Shown here: piece after piece, positions 52,701 to 64,000 of the stretch
Layout: each line of letters begins with the position of its first letter
Numbering within the stretch: position 1 is the first letter of the stretch
DNA from: Trochalopteron elliotii
Taxonomy: Eukaryota; Chordata; Aves; Passeriformes; Leiothrichidae
Reading direction: 5' to 3'
Length of the DNA: 64,000 bases
Assembly (NCBI GenBank): GCA_024734555.1
Contig: JANPWX010000076.1
Span: 593,527 to 657,526, forward strand
Translations under genes and position numbers: made by a program
The notes under the pieces: model-generated
Told to the model about the DNA's origin: nothing
Seen by the model: only the letters and a program-made list of their open reading frames with translations
The model's database searches: none

Positions 52701-54359
52701 GTCCTAGAGTGTAAGTTTAAACCCTTGACTTGGGTAGAAAACCTTAAAGCATGAAAAAAACTAACAAGTCACTCTCCTCTCAGCAAAGTCAGAACTATCA
52801 GAAAGAAACTGTAAAATAAAAATGAGCGGTGTGTTAATGGAAACATGGCAAAACTGCATGCAGTTAGTGTAAAATCACCAAGAAGAAGAATCACACAGAA
52901 AACGCATACTTAGCTGTCACAGATCAGCATGGGAAAGCAGTTAAATTTATATCATCAACATCATATCCAAGTCCTTCTATTCTTCCTTATTTCAGATTTT
53001 TCACAAACTTTCACAGCAATAAACTGAAGCAGATTATAATTGCTAGGGATCAGCCATGAAAATGAGCATTTCCTCAGACAATCACTGTGAAACACACAGA
53101 TAAGCCCAAGCCTTCCTCAACTGCCTTTTTTTCCCCTATGGAGTATCAGATGCTTGCCAAAAAGAAACATAGGAAAATGAAGTTGAATAAGAAGCATAAA
53201 TTGAAACAAAAATAATTTTAATTTCCATTACAGAATCTTCTATTTAGCCCCCTGTTTTTCACACCAGTAACACAGGACCAAGCACTACAGCCCTTGCTAT
53301 CAAGTACCTTCCATGGATGGAATGAAGGACTGCAGACCTGAAACTTCGTTTTCCACAACAAGGAAGGTATAGTAAATCCCAAAATACACAGTTAGCATCT
53401 CAGAGGGGAAATGTTTTTTTATAAACCAATGCAGCCTTTTGATTGATGCTGCACTCCAGAAAAAAAGCAGACAAATTCCAGTGAAATCACAACTGCAGCA
53501 CAACACACAGGAGCCAGGGAGGCACTCAGGTCCTATGACATCAAGTTGCTTTATCAAGTGCCAAAACGCAAGGTCTAAAAAGGCATGAAACAGCTCACTT
53601 GGACTAACAAGCACCCAACATTTTACACTTTATGAGTCGATATTTCCCTTCTGGATGGGCAAAATATAGAGAATTGAAAATTAGAATTTGTTGCAATAAA
53701 GATAAACCCTGCAAACTATTTGTATTTTTAGCAGCCACAACACAAAGCTGTCGCTTAACTTCTAATCTACCTGCTTTGATAAAAATCACTACTATACATG
53801 GTAAATTCTAACAAATAGATCTGCACACTGAATTACTTTATTTCAAGACATTATCCAATATTATGGCACACACACCATGCATAGAGTAAACTGGTGCTTA
53901 TAATTAAGACAAAACAATGTTTTGCCATTAATTTGACTACGAAGAACCTTCAAGTCTTTGTCTAAATTACTTGTATATGGACAATACTGTTTCCAAGTTA
54001 AAAAAAAAGTCTTAGTTTAATAGAATTATGATATTACCCTATCTATTATTTTAAAAATTTATTTTATGGCCTCTTGGTAGTGTTGTCCAGTATACATTTA
54101 CCCCATGATTTTGTACAGTATAATGAAACAAAACAAATAGAAAACTTGAACATTAGCATTTTAGCTGTTCACAAAAAGACTGAATAAAAATTTGTCTTTA
54201 CCACATCTCCACCATAAACACACGTATCCTGGTTTATCAACAGAAGTTCTTTTGCCCTTTCTACAGCCCACTACTGCAGCACACCAAACTAAGAATTCAC
54301 ATTAGCAGACACCACACTTCAAACACTACATTAGTACAGTTATGGGGGTCAACACCTAC
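49738..54359 (-). other. CH1 introns
   Basis: Introns 49,738-52,099 and 52,178-54,359. AT-rich, with no repeat or gene that I can name. Confidence 0.7.
52100..52177 (-). CDS. DST: DST exon: CH1 core helix
   Basis: 78 nt, phase 0 at both ends, encoding 26 residues that start [20 protein letters not shown], a signature of plectin, MACF1 and DST CH1 domains. Acceptor tag|CCCCGG, donor CAG|gtatga. Confidence 0.96.
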
Positions 54360-54458
54360 CCCCTTATCCTCATCCTCCACATCCTCATGCTGTTCACTTG
54401 CGCATGCTTCTGTTGAACTCACCAACCGTAAGGTCTTCAAAAAATCTCGCTCTCTTGG
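54360..54458 (-). CDS. DST: DST alternative cassette exon within CH1 (33 codons)
   Basis: A 99-nt open exon with good acceptor (attag|CCAAGAG) and donor (GGGG|gtaggtg), both in phase 0, so it can be included or skipped without frame change. It begins PRERDFLKTLRL and ends with an acidic run EDEDKG. Its PRER start copies the PREK start of the next constitutive exon. Plectin is known to have a small variable exon at the same place in CH1 whose product also starts PRERD, so this is very probably a true regulated exon. Inclusion cannot be judged from DNA alone. Confidence 0.72.
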
Positions 54459-54988
54459 CTAATGAATACAACAGACAGGAGACAGGACAGCAAAAACACA
54501 AGACAGACCACAAATGAAAAGAAGAGCATGAAAAGAAGAACATAATGAAGAGAACAAATACCAAGCAAGGGAAGTAATGCTCACAAAGAAAGGAAATGGC
54601 ACCTGAGGAGTGTGTTAGACAATTTCAGGGACATTTGATCCTTGTTATTTGTAAGTTACTCCCTTAAATGCAAAAAGATATTAAGCATCCAATACTCGTT
54701 AAAGCAAAAATCAGAAGGAAAAGGAAAGAACAGAAGAAATAGTGCATTACCCTACTAAGAAGGGAAGTCTCACTAACCACAAGAAAGGAAGAGAACAGAT
54801 CGCACTCCCCCACAGAATTCACACCAGTGTATTTACCAACAGAAATACAATTCGTGTCTTTGGTATCAGGTCACAGATTAAAGAAAATATCAAAGAAATC
54901 TATAGCAGTCAACACACAAGGACTTCACAAACAGAGAAAAAGCATAATTAACAATCTGAAACCACTGTATTATGATCTAAAAGCTTAC
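54459..54988 (-). other. Intron upstream of the CH1 cassette exon
   Basis: 530 bp of purine-rich sequence (many AAGAAG and GGAAAG runs on the plus strand), so the transcript is pyrimidine-rich. Long pyrimidine tracts upstream of a cassette exon are typical of PTB-type regulation; that link is inference. Confidence 0.55.
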
Positions 54989-55078
54989 CAAGGTGTCTCC
55001 AGAAAGGACTTCTAGAAGTGAGATTAAGTTATGTCCATCTCTTAGGTCTTCATATAGGTCATTCACATGCTTTCGAAC
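54989..55078 (-). CDS. DST: DST exon: CH1 actin-binding domain, second CH1 exon
   Basis: Encodes 30 residues in phase 0, including [20 protein letters not shown], a hallmark CH1 segment of spectraplakins that helps form the actin-binding surface. Acceptor is CAG before GTTCGA and donor is TTG|gtaagc. The preceding CH1 exon, which should carry the KKTFTKW-type motif, was not found up to 64,000, so the 5' gene end lies beyond the window. Confidence 0.95.
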
Positions 55079-55593
55079 CTGCACAGATAAATGCAAAAAA
55101 TAAATACAAGCTCCCTGTTTACACCTGAGAATTCACACTCATATTAATACATCTTTTAAAATACAGCTCAGCTATACCTCAGCATTGTTTTTTAATTTCT
55201 TCACTTTCATGACAAATTTACAAATGCAAATTACTTATAATAGACAAAATTCACATCTGTGTCTGCACTTGCAGTTTCATCACACTTAATTTCACTTTAA
55301 CAAAAAGAAAAACAGTATTAAGTCACAGATAATGAATGCATGTATCAGTGGAAAAATCAGTATCTGACAACTTAAACAATATCAGATACTCTCCCATTTG
55401 GACCTAAATAATGACTACTATGACAACAGTAGCTAGATTCAATGAATTGTAAAAAAACACACAACTGTCCTGAGTCGTAGTATAGGATGTGCACAAAGTA
55501 CTCTATCACCATCTTCATGAACTGTTGAATCCAATTGCTGAAGCAGTCTTCTCCCAGGCCCCCCTCCTCCCTCTTCTGTTATGTGTCTTCTGT

Positions 55594-55692
55594 TAATGAC
55601 CCATCAAATGCCTGCTGCATGACTCATAGATAACTCCCTCTGGGAGTTATCTCTCTTTAATGGGCCATCAAGGACCCCCTGTATGACTCATC
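55594..55692 (+). repeat. Duplicated LTR module with AP-1-like sites
   Basis: TAATGACCCATCAAATGCC...ATGACTCAT (55,594-55,627) is followed about 64 bp later by TAATGGGCCATCAAGGACC...ATGACTCAT (55,658-55,691). The AP-1 consensus TGACTCA is at 55,620-55,626 and 55,684-55,690. Enhancer repeats of this kind are common in retroviral U3 regions. Confidence 0.7.
55629..55651. repeat. Perfect 10-bp inverted repeat in the LTR
   Basis: GATAACTCCC, a 3-nt loop TCT, then GGGAGTTATC. The arms are exactly complementary and could form a hairpin or bind a dimeric factor. Confidence 0.85.
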
Positions 55693-57032
55693 ATCCCATT
55701 GTGAGATGCTCCACCCAGGGGGAGGAGCCAAGCATTCTCACCTGGATCTAATCTGGGATTTGGGACAGTACAAGTAGCCCTTATCAGAGGGGTAAGACTC
55801 CCAGAGGACCAGAGCTACCAGACCTTTCTACGGGATCACTGCTTCAGGCAGACCACCTCATCTGGACTGCTTCCATCACGCTGCTCAGGTTGTATTCTGA
55901 CTCTGTCAGTGGTCTCTTGTATTATTGCACTTATTCTATTTTATTTTACTTTTTTTCTTTTCTTCTTATTAAATTGTATTTCTGACTTGGAGTCTCTCAC
56001 TCATTTTGCTTTCAAACCACTACAACAACAGATACATGTTAGCAGCAGCATGGATGTCCACTGCAGTCAGGCCAAAAGTAACATACCTCCTAATCAAGGC
56101 ATACCATCCACCAATTAACAGTATGTTAATCATCTCAGGTTTCCCAGTACTTAGTGAGCTTTCCCAACAACTCACACACCCACCTTACACACCAAAGAAC
56201 TATGACATTGGGTTGATCTAGTGAGGGGCTGCAATGACAAGAAAGACAGCTGGAAGATCCACCTTTACTGACAGGCACAACAAACCTGGGAGATACCTAT
56301 CCACAGGCCAGCTTCTTGATTCTTACCATTAGCGTAAATACAACTTTATCTGAAATGTCTTAAGCAATTTCAGCCAGCTTCTCTTTGAATGTGACACAAA
56401 AGACCTGATTTTTCAGAATCAGACATTTTTGACTTGGTAGGGCAGAGGTTGAGGGCTGTCCAGCTACAGTTTAACGTCAGCTCCCTGGCGCTCCCGTTGA
56501 ACCACCCGACCAGAAACTTCCTAATCTTAGGATAAAATACAACATCAGAAATTTTCTTCTTTCTCACCTCTGCTAGAGATGAGTTGCACTTCCAATATGA
56601 GATCTACAGGACACACTTGACTGCCAACATGTGTGTGTGATGAGGGCAGCAAGAATCGACCCAGATCTTCAACTTAATACAACAACTCAGTTTGCTACAC
56701 TTTTGGGAGAATTTTGAGATTCATCCTGTACCAGGAATAACTGTCTCCATATCTAAGATTTGCTTCATAAATGCTTTTTAGTTCAAGTTTTCTACTCCAA
56801 TTTTTAAACATGAAATTACCCTCCAATCTGTTTTCACAAACACTGTCATCTTAATTGAGAGTAGCATCAGAACATATTTGTGCTTGTGCTGAAGACTAGC
56901 CAGAACAAGTCATCTAGAAGACTGTTCCATGAGGAATTATAGCACGTATTTTCCAAAAGGCTTACACAGACTCTACAAACACAGCCAAGTTACAATCCAA
57001 TACTCCAATACATATACGTAAGTTTTACACCC

Positions 57033-57047
57033 TCACACACACACAAA
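57033..57047. repeat. Short (CA)n run
   Basis: CCTCACACACACACA, a small dinucleotide repeat followed by AT-rich sequence. Confidence 0.7.
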
Positions 57048-59599
57048 ATAGCATAATTTTAATTTTAGTTACTTTTTTTTTTAATCCTGCAAGCAATTAA
57101 TGTAAAAAAAAGCAAGAAAAAAATCTCTGATAATACTGAAGTACTGCTAAGATGAACAAAGAAAAAGAACAGGTGTTCTCCTATTACATCTCTTGTGAAA
57201 GGAAAGAAAAGGGAAGTCATATAAATAATTTATATCCCTGATACAAGATTTGATTATGAGAAAGATGAGAAGCATCAGAATCTTCAGTTTTTAACCCACT
57301 TGTTACTTTATATTCCATGAACTATATCAAACTGAGTACAAAACTCTTCCTGTTAAAAAGTAGGCAAGTTTTCTTTATGACAAAACCCTGTGAGAGAGCT
57401 GCCTGCCCCACCACCCAGGATATGTCACTTTCCACTTCTCTTCAGAAAGCAGAATCCCCAGTAGGAACAGATCCACTGCACAGCCTGGTGGCCAGAGGCA
57501 CAGGAGGACGTAGGGTTAAGGGGAATGTGGCGTATGTCTCAAAGACACTGCACCAGCACAGTTAAAAAGCTGTTTGTGCAGCACCAAGTCAATGCTCACA
57601 CTCTTTTCAACATAAAACTCAGGTGATTTGCCCAATGTGCAGGTATCTGAATTGTGGGGTGAGAAAATGCCACTATTTCTGTCCTGTCTGCTTTTTTTAT
57701 CCATTAGATGCAAGGTAATTTTGTTATCCTGCTACTCTGTCACTCACAGCACACATTTGTTAACCTTCTGTTTGTTGCTTATGCTCTGAGGTTTCCTAAG
57801 TATTACAAAGAAAACCATCTTTCCCAGATTATCTTTCTAGAAATCACGGACACTTCATAGATGAACTCACACTGGATATAAAAAAACTGGCACAGAGCTG
57901 TCAAAACAGGAAAACCAGCACTACACCTTAAGCATCTGTCGTAGCTCTGCCACTGGCTGGCAATTACTGTGAGGATTAATTGTTTAGTACATACTGTGCC
58001 AGTCTTCTTGGTACAGGGCAACGCAATAAGAAATTTCTTCCAATACTCTGAGCAGCAGATGTGCATCTAAAATGCTGTATTTGGGCATCTGATGTGAGCA
58101 AGTATGTTCACTCAAAGCATCAGATCACTTCTTCCAAAAGGAGCATCTTGCTCTCCTCAAGAGATCCTACACTGACACTTCAGGAAAAGCTTGAACAATC
58201 ACCACTCTCTTAACTATCACTTGGGCAACTCTTGTCTCTCAACACACATAACGAATTCTTTTAACTTATAAGAAGCAAATATAAGTACTTCATTGCTCTT
58301 TACTGCCACTTATTCAGCCTCCTTCAAAATACATAGAACCACAAATACTGGATGTACATAGGGGTCCCTGGGATCTACTGAGCCCATAGAATTTCACAAC
58401 AGTTCTGGTGGCTTTTCAATGATATCACAGAATTGTCAGCCTGAGATTTTACAAGGTCCACACGCAAAGTAGGTTACATGTTGCCTCAGGCAACTTTTTG
58501 CAACATACCCATGTGAGTGCGGCAGATTTGATAATCTGGGCGTGAGAAGAGATTCTTTAAGGAAGACGTGGGAAACACTGAGTGGCTGAGGTGCATCTGA
58601 CAAAACTTAAACAAGAAAAATAAAATGGCCTTACTAGTGAAAAGGAGACAGATTGAATGTAAGGCACTGCTTCAGAAGTGATTCATCTTCTGATCTTCAT
58701 CTTCTGGCATGTATACTATGATGTTTGTGGTAAGGAGAGCTCCATTCTCCTTAACATAAGCATGAGATATTTTCTTATCATCCTTTTACAGCAAGCTTAT
58801 GGTTTGCAGTCTAATGCCTTGGGGAATCTCTGCATCACCACCCGTAAAAACCAGCTTTTAATGCTGTAAAGCTTGAATCCTGACCCCAGCATGGTAGACA
58901 CAAAAGATGAAGACTCAAGAAGACGGCTGTCCCCTCCAAAAACTTCCACTCAGATCCCCACACTGTTCTGCTTCTTTTATAAAATTCCCTGGCTAGGCAG
59001 GCTTCCCCACCTCCTCTGTGAGCTGGGATCACAGCACCTGTCACCACTGCCTGCAGTCTGCCTGGTTCTTCTTCCCTGACAGGGAAAAAGACCATGATTC
59101 AGCTTTATACCTACAGGGCTGGTTTATGTTTAGGGGCTACACCACTTGGTCTCCCTTCTTCTCCAGGAGGACTAATGTTGGCCTAGGTCCTGCTGGCCAG
59201 TCCCCCACAGGTGTCTGTACTGAACACCCTTATCTCAAGCAGTCCTTGATGCCAATGCTTAGTGAACCAAACTTACCTATCGTGATCTCTGGTTTTGCCA
59301 TCAGTCACAGCAGAAAACAAGCCCTCTTCCACAGAAAACCTATTTCTTAAAATTTTTATTGATATTAATTGTCTTGATTCCAGAACACAATCTATAGTTT
59401 TACACACTAATGGCTGCTTAGAGTTATATGGTAGAAGGTGGAGAACTGTCACTTCTGCTACTGCAAGCAAAGCCAGCTCAGTCTTGACAAGGATGGACAG
59501 CAGATACACAGATCACTCTCCAACACAGTCATACCTACTTCTTAGTAGAGCCTGTTGCAACAGGACAAGGTGTAAATTAAAGAGAGTTTTAAATTAAAA

Positions 59600-60090
59600 G
59601 AGAGTAGATTTAAACCAGATATAAGAAAGACATTTTTTACAGTGAGGGTGATGAAACATTGTAACAGATTTCCCAGAGAGGCAAATATCCCATCCCTGGA
59701 AACATTCAAGGTCAGGTTGGATGGGGCTCCAAGCAACTTGATGTAGTTGAAGATGACACTGCTCATTGCAGGGGGGATTGGACTAGATGGCCTGAAGATG
59801 TGTCAGGAGAGGTTTAGGCTGGGTATTAGAAAAAAGTTCTTCACCCAGAGGGTGGTAGGATGCTGGCTCCCCAGGAAAGTATTCACAGCACGAGCCTGAC
59901 AGAGTTCTAGAAGTGTTTGGACAATACTCTCAGGCACATGGTGCAATTCTTAGGCACTGTGCTCCACAGAACTGGGAGCTGAACTGGTTGATGCTTGTAG
60001 GTCCTTTCCAGTTCAGCTTATTCTGTGATTCTGTGATTTTAAAGGTCACTTCCAACCCAAACTGTTCTAGGAGTCTATGATGATTCTACT
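59600..60090 (+). mobile_element. CR1 LINE pair, one inserted within another
   Basis: The outer CR1 tail (from about 59,600, TTTTTTACAGTGAGGGTGAT to GGACTAGATGGCCTG near 59,793) resumes at about 60,041 (TTAAAGGTCACTTCCAACCC to the TCTATGATGATTCTA end). The interrupting piece is a second CR1 subfamily tail (AAAAAGTTCTTCACCCAGAG through CCTGACAGAGTT to TTCTGTGATTCTGTGAT). Antisense to DST. Confidence 0.9.
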
Positions 60091-63000
60091 AAAACAAAGA
60101 AAAATCACACCCTTCTTTCTTAATTAGAAATAAATATGGAAAATAGTGTTGTGCCCATTTCTGTGTATACAGTGGGTGCACACCCAGCATACACCAAAGA
60201 TCCCTCAGACTTTCATGTTAGGATATAGTGTGTTCCAGACCAGCACCTAAAATGTATGGAGCACATTCTCAACTGAAATCATGTGTGAAGAAGCAGAAAC
60301 AAACATAAATGTGCTGCAGAATCTAGAGTGGTGGCAAAAGAGACAGGAGAGAGAATATAATCAGACCAAGCAGGAACAACTCAAAGTAACGCCCATGTAC
60401 TGGAGGCCACCAGGAAATCCCTGAGGCAGATGAGGTAATCACTGTGGCCCTGGCAAGCTGTGTGACTTGGAAACAAGGCAGAGTTTTCTGCTCACTTTAT
60501 TGCTCACTTGCAAATTTACCCACTTTTTACAGGGTCAGGAAAGCAGACTACTATAATCGAATATCTGCCTTAAAAACATCAGAAGTCTCCCTTTCCATAT
60601 TATAATTAAGCTGAAGTGATAACTGTGAGAACATGCCAAATTAGACCTTTTCTTATGGTTTCCAGAATAGGCAAAATTATAATCAAATCTGAACCATACT
60701 TATTTTGAATAACTGAAGTTCAGTTGTCAAGTCTTCATAAAATCAGTGTCATTACCCAGTTTTCAAGAATTATAGTATTACAGATCTAACTGAGGCTGTT
60801 CAGACAATATTTCCTGGGAAAGTCTTTTTCAAGTACTGCTCTCCTTGCTTCTGGAAGCAAAGTTAATTAAATGCCCAGCCCAGACATAAAGCATTACTGA
60901 TTTTTCAAAGGAAAACGGGAAAAAGCTCAAAAGCTAGAACTGTAAGGGGTGTGTTTAGGGGAAAAAAAGGGTCAGGCCTTAATTACCACTGAGGTCACAG
61001 ATAAGTCCAAATGACAGCTGGCACAAGGCCACTGTGAGTTTCACAATAAACTCCAAATTCATTCTTTAAGAATCTGAGCCAATGCCCATGGAAGAAAGAC
61101 CTCTTAGAACTCTGACTCACTTCAGTAACAGTAAAACAATTTTCACCAAGATAACAGATAAATAGTTAAGAGCTCCTATGACTACAGTGTTCTACAGCAA
61201 ATGCCATCAGCATTCAAAGAGCTGAAAAATTTCTGTGGCCACTGGTGAGATCCTGACACCCTGATGAGTTTCCCTAATGTTTCAGCTTCCTAAAAACATA
61301 CCTAAGATTCTTTTTAAAGAAGAATTTTTATTAAAAATTATATGGGTGAAACAGTTTTCTGTAAGTTTTGAGCATGTTTTAGTCCTGTCATCTTTAAAAA
61401 TTAAGAAATTACTGTGGCAATTCTAACTGCATAAAAAAATAAACCTATGCCATAAGTAAAGAATAAAAAAAGACTCTAATACAAAAAGTTGTATTTGTGT
61501 ACAAAAATAAAGATTTACTAGCCTGACACATGCAGCATGATTTATGAGCAACACGCTAAAATTCTGAACAGGCTGTAACAAGATCCATGAAGCATGTAAT
61601 TGTCAAAATACGAGATTTGTCAAAACATTCCCACGTGACTGATCTGCCAAGGAAGCTGCTCCTTCAAACATTTTCAAGAGCACTTATTTTTCTCTACAGA
61701 TTTCTCACATTCCCCCATGTAAAGGATGAGTATGCCTCAACACACTGCAGGCTCACTCCCCCTCAGGTAATCTCCCCCCACCATGCTGCATGGGGCAGTG
61801 AGGCATTGAGCTGCACTCCATGGCCAGCCTGGTGCCATGCCAGGAGAGCAGGAAGCCAAAGCTCCGTGCAGACTGACACGCACACCGACAGCCTCCCCAG
61901 TCACCCCTGGTCTTTAATCTCCTACTCTAAACCCAAAACTTATTGCTGGGAAAAAACCCAAACTCCAAACACACACCCTGGTCACAATCTTTGTTTTGTA
62001 CTGAATCCCACGCTAACTTTATTCGTTCTGTTAAAAACAAACAAGCAGGCCAGTTTAATTAAGAGAATTTAATCTTCATTAGGAGAACTGAAGCTGTGTG
62101 ACAGCCGGGGCAGGCAGGGCAGAGGCAGGGCTGCAGATGGTGCTGTTCCCGCAGCTCCATCCAGCGCTGGACACCCTGCTTTGCTGTGCCCAGCCCACAG
62201 CCAGGGCTGGCAGTCAGCAGGCACACACCCTTGTGCCAGGTCTCTTCTGTCGTTCTGCTCATTTGCAAGCAGAGTCTGGCAAATCCAGTTATAGGCCTAG
62301 TGGTTCTGAAACTCATTTTTACGCTTTTCTTTTGCGGGACAGTCTAATAATCCACTCTGCAGGAAATTCTTGTGGTTCACAGAAAATAAGCGGTTCTTTA
62401 TATCATACTCAGGAGTAACTTTTGTGTTTGAATATGTTTCTGAATATTACTTCTCACAAACAGCAGTCACAGCTAATGTTACTCAATTTCATAAAATTCC
62501 TTTATGATTTTAAGACACATTTAAACAAGTCTCCTTTACAGAGTGAGTTCAACATCCCTGATCCTTGGTTGTAACAGATGTCTTCTAACTGAAGATTCAT
62601 CCTTGGATTCATCCTTCACTCTCTCATCTGGCCAATGCTTTACACTCTATTATCATGATAACCATAACACCCTTCCTATGTTCCATCCCTCTAACAGCCT
62701 GTCCTTGTATCTAAAAGCTTAAATCAGTCACTTTTTTTTTCCAAATTAACCTTCACATTTCTCTCAGACAACTCAATCATCCATTGCTTTCACATACTGT
62801 ATTTTGCCCCTGCCCTCAATTATTCCACGTCTCAGGATAACTATTAATTATAAAATATTTGTATGGCTTTAAGGTATAAATGTTCTCTGGCTCAATTTAA
62901 AAAAAAATAATGTGGCCACTGCCAAATCTTCTTATATTCTTCTTAACTTCCCATGTTTTTGTTTCGTGAAATGATTCCAGTATTTTCCTAATCCCCAAAT

Positions 63001-63186
63001 CAGCAAGCTTAGATATATATCAAACAGTAGGACATAAACACACACATTGAGGAGTCGTTTTGTGGATTTCAGTAAATGTGTGATATTTGAAACAGCATCA
63101 TTGTACAGAAAAACTTTAGGCAAGTGTCCTAATGTCAAAGTCCTTTCCGCTTCCTGCAGGAAAAAGAAATTGGCTCCATTAACACC

Positions 63187-63680
63187 ATCACAGAATGAGC
63201 CAGATTGGAAGGGACCACAGTTGGGTCATTTGGTCCAACCTTCATACTGGGGTCACCCCAAGAGCACATTGCACAAGACTGTGTCCAAATGTCTCTTGAA
63301 TATCTCCAGTAAGGGAGACTCCGCAATCTGTTCCAGTGCTTGCTCATCCGCACAGTAAAGAAGTTCTTCCTCATGTTCAGGTGGAAGTTCCTGTGCTTCA
63401 GCTTCTGCCCTTTGCCTCTTGTCCTATTGCTTGGCACCACTGAGAAGAGCCTTGGTCCATCTTCTTGACACCCATTCTTTAGATACTCATAACACATTGA
63501 TGAGCTCTGTCTCAGCCATCTCTTCTTGAGGCTCAACAGGCCCAGCTCCCTCAGCCTCTCCTTGTAAGAGAAATGCTCCAGTCCCTAAATCATCTTTTTT
63601 GCCCTCTGTTGGACCAGCTTCAAGAGCTCCATGCCTCTCTTGTAATGGAGAGCCCAGAACTGGACACATCTCAAAACATT
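63187..63680 (-). mobile_element. CR1 LINE 3' region, minus orientation
   Basis: Reverse complement of a CR1 tail: CACAGAATGAGCCAGATTGG at the left is the element 3' end; further in are GAAGAAGTTCTTCC-type, AGGCTCAACAGGCCCAGCTC and AGAGCCCAGAACTGGACACA blocks. This is the only CR1 here in the same direction as DST. The open frames across it are by-products of this repeat. Confidence 0.9.
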
Positions 63681-64000
63681 CTGAGGAATAGGCTGGAAGG
63701 TTCTCTCCAACCAACACTGGTCCAACCACTCAGGATATCCCCCCAGGTCCCACTCTACTTACTATTGTTCTCACAGCACTACCCTCACTGCTATTAATCT
63801 TTGGCACAGTCTTGGTTGTCTGCTTGTAAATTTGCATATTGAGATCAGCAAATCCACCTCAGCGGAACTCCTGCAGATTCACAAGCAGAAATGCATATTT
63901 ACTAACATAAAATGGATATCCTCTCCATCACTGCTACAATTTAAAGCTCTAAAATAGAAAGTCACAGATGTTCAGCATGTTCTAGAATCTACTACACTGA

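Larger units (their letters stand above)
1804..55078 (-). other. DST: Dystonin (BPAG1) gene, central 5' portion
   Basis: Twenty-six canonical coding exons on the minus strand translate to a continuous frame matching dystonin, a giant spectraplakin that links actin, microtubules and intermediate filaments and is part of hemidesmosomes in epithelium. Exon lengths sum to 3,689 nt (1,229 codons plus two bases) and each junction phase fits the next. Order of encoded parts: CH1 (partial), CH2, then plakin-domain spectrin repeats with an SH3 insert. DST rather than its paralog MACF1 is chosen because the BP230-specific first exon and the isoform-3 MGNVCGC exon are embedded at the expected places and the CH2/plakin residues agree with my knowledge of mammalian dystonin. 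Both gene ends lie outside the window. Confidence 0.97.
55523..56030 (+). mobile_element. Probable solo LTR of an endogenous retrovirus
   Basis: About 505 bp starting near TGTTGAATCC and ending near CCACTACAACA, with a compositional break from both flanks. It has a U3-like GC-mixed part, a poly(A) signal ATTAAA at 55,968-55,973, and a terminal ATTTCTGACTTGGAGTCTCTC segment of a type common in avian LTRs. The upstream part carries two related blocks about 64 bp apart, each with TGACTCA, and a perfect inverted repeat. No primer-binding site, gag or pol follows, so it is a solo LTR. A clean target-site duplication could not be identified, leaving the exact ends uncertain. Confidence 0.62.
55079..64000 (-). 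other. DST intron upstream of the CH1 exon at 54,989
   Basis: Carries the solo LTR (55,523-56,030), the nested CR1 pair (59,600) and the minus CR1 (63,187). A small CpG-bearing patch lies at about 56,470-56,515 and a GC-rich patch at about 61,720-62,310. I looked for the first CH1 exon (KKTFTKW-type) and did not find it. Confidence 0.7.

Noticed and set aside
61587..62072. 161-codon plus-strand open frame
   Set aside because: Crosses a GC-rich patch with no domain signature and no coding-like codon use; kept as intronic.
63135..63536. 133-codon minus-strand open frame
   Set aside because: Lies within the 3' noncoding part of a CR1 element, which does not encode protein there.

Overview
This is a vertebrate nuclear window, most likely from a bird. 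Several interspersed repeats are CR1 retrotransposon 3' tails ending in the typical avian TTCTATGAT-type sequence, and the coding content is an exon-intron gene with GT/AG (one GC/AG) junctions. A songbird is possible from the style of the solo LTR, but that is a guess. No operons or prokaryotic signals are present.

One protein-coding gene fills the window: dystonin (DST, also called BPAG1), entirely on the minus strand, so transcription runs from high to low coordinates. I can place 26 canonical coding exons (54,989-55,078 down to 1,804-1,997). Their lengths add to 3,689 nt and every splice phase agrees, giving about 1,229 uninterrupted codons. They encode most of the actin-binding domain (end of CH1, all of CH2) and a long stretch of plakin-domain spectrin repeats with an embedded SH3 domain. 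The first CH1 exon and the 5' ends of the long isoforms lie beyond 64,000. The rest of the plakin domain and all downstream parts lie before position 1.

Three alternative pieces are visible. (1) A 99-nt in-frame cassette exon (54,360-54,458) sits in CH1. (2) An isoform-3-type first exon (38,031-38,822) starts with a myristoylation/palmitoylation signal (MGNVCGC) and joins CH2 in phase; its reading frame is interrupted by a single TAG. (3) The epithelial BPAG1-e (BP230) first exon (12,795-12,961) has a TATA box about 130 bp upstream. DST here is thus a nested multi-promoter gene: long actin-binding isoforms start outside the window, a CH2-only membrane-anchored form starts at 38.8 kb, and the hemidesmosomal form starts at 12.96 kb and lacks the actin-binding domain.

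Layout: 0-17 kb is a compact block of plakin and CH2 exons; 17.2-31.7 kb and 31.9-49.6 kb are large introns; 49.6-55.1 kb holds the CH1 exons; 55.1-64 kb is upstream intron. The introns carry six CR1 loci (two showing CR1-in-CR1 nesting), one probable solo LTR with a duplicated AP-1-like motif, an A/C-rich low-complexity tract, and GC-rich patches. Two strong CTCF-type motifs in convergent orientation (8.6 kb and 49.2 kb) bracket the two internal promoters. I found no convincing second protein-coding gene, tRNA, rRNA or CRISPR.
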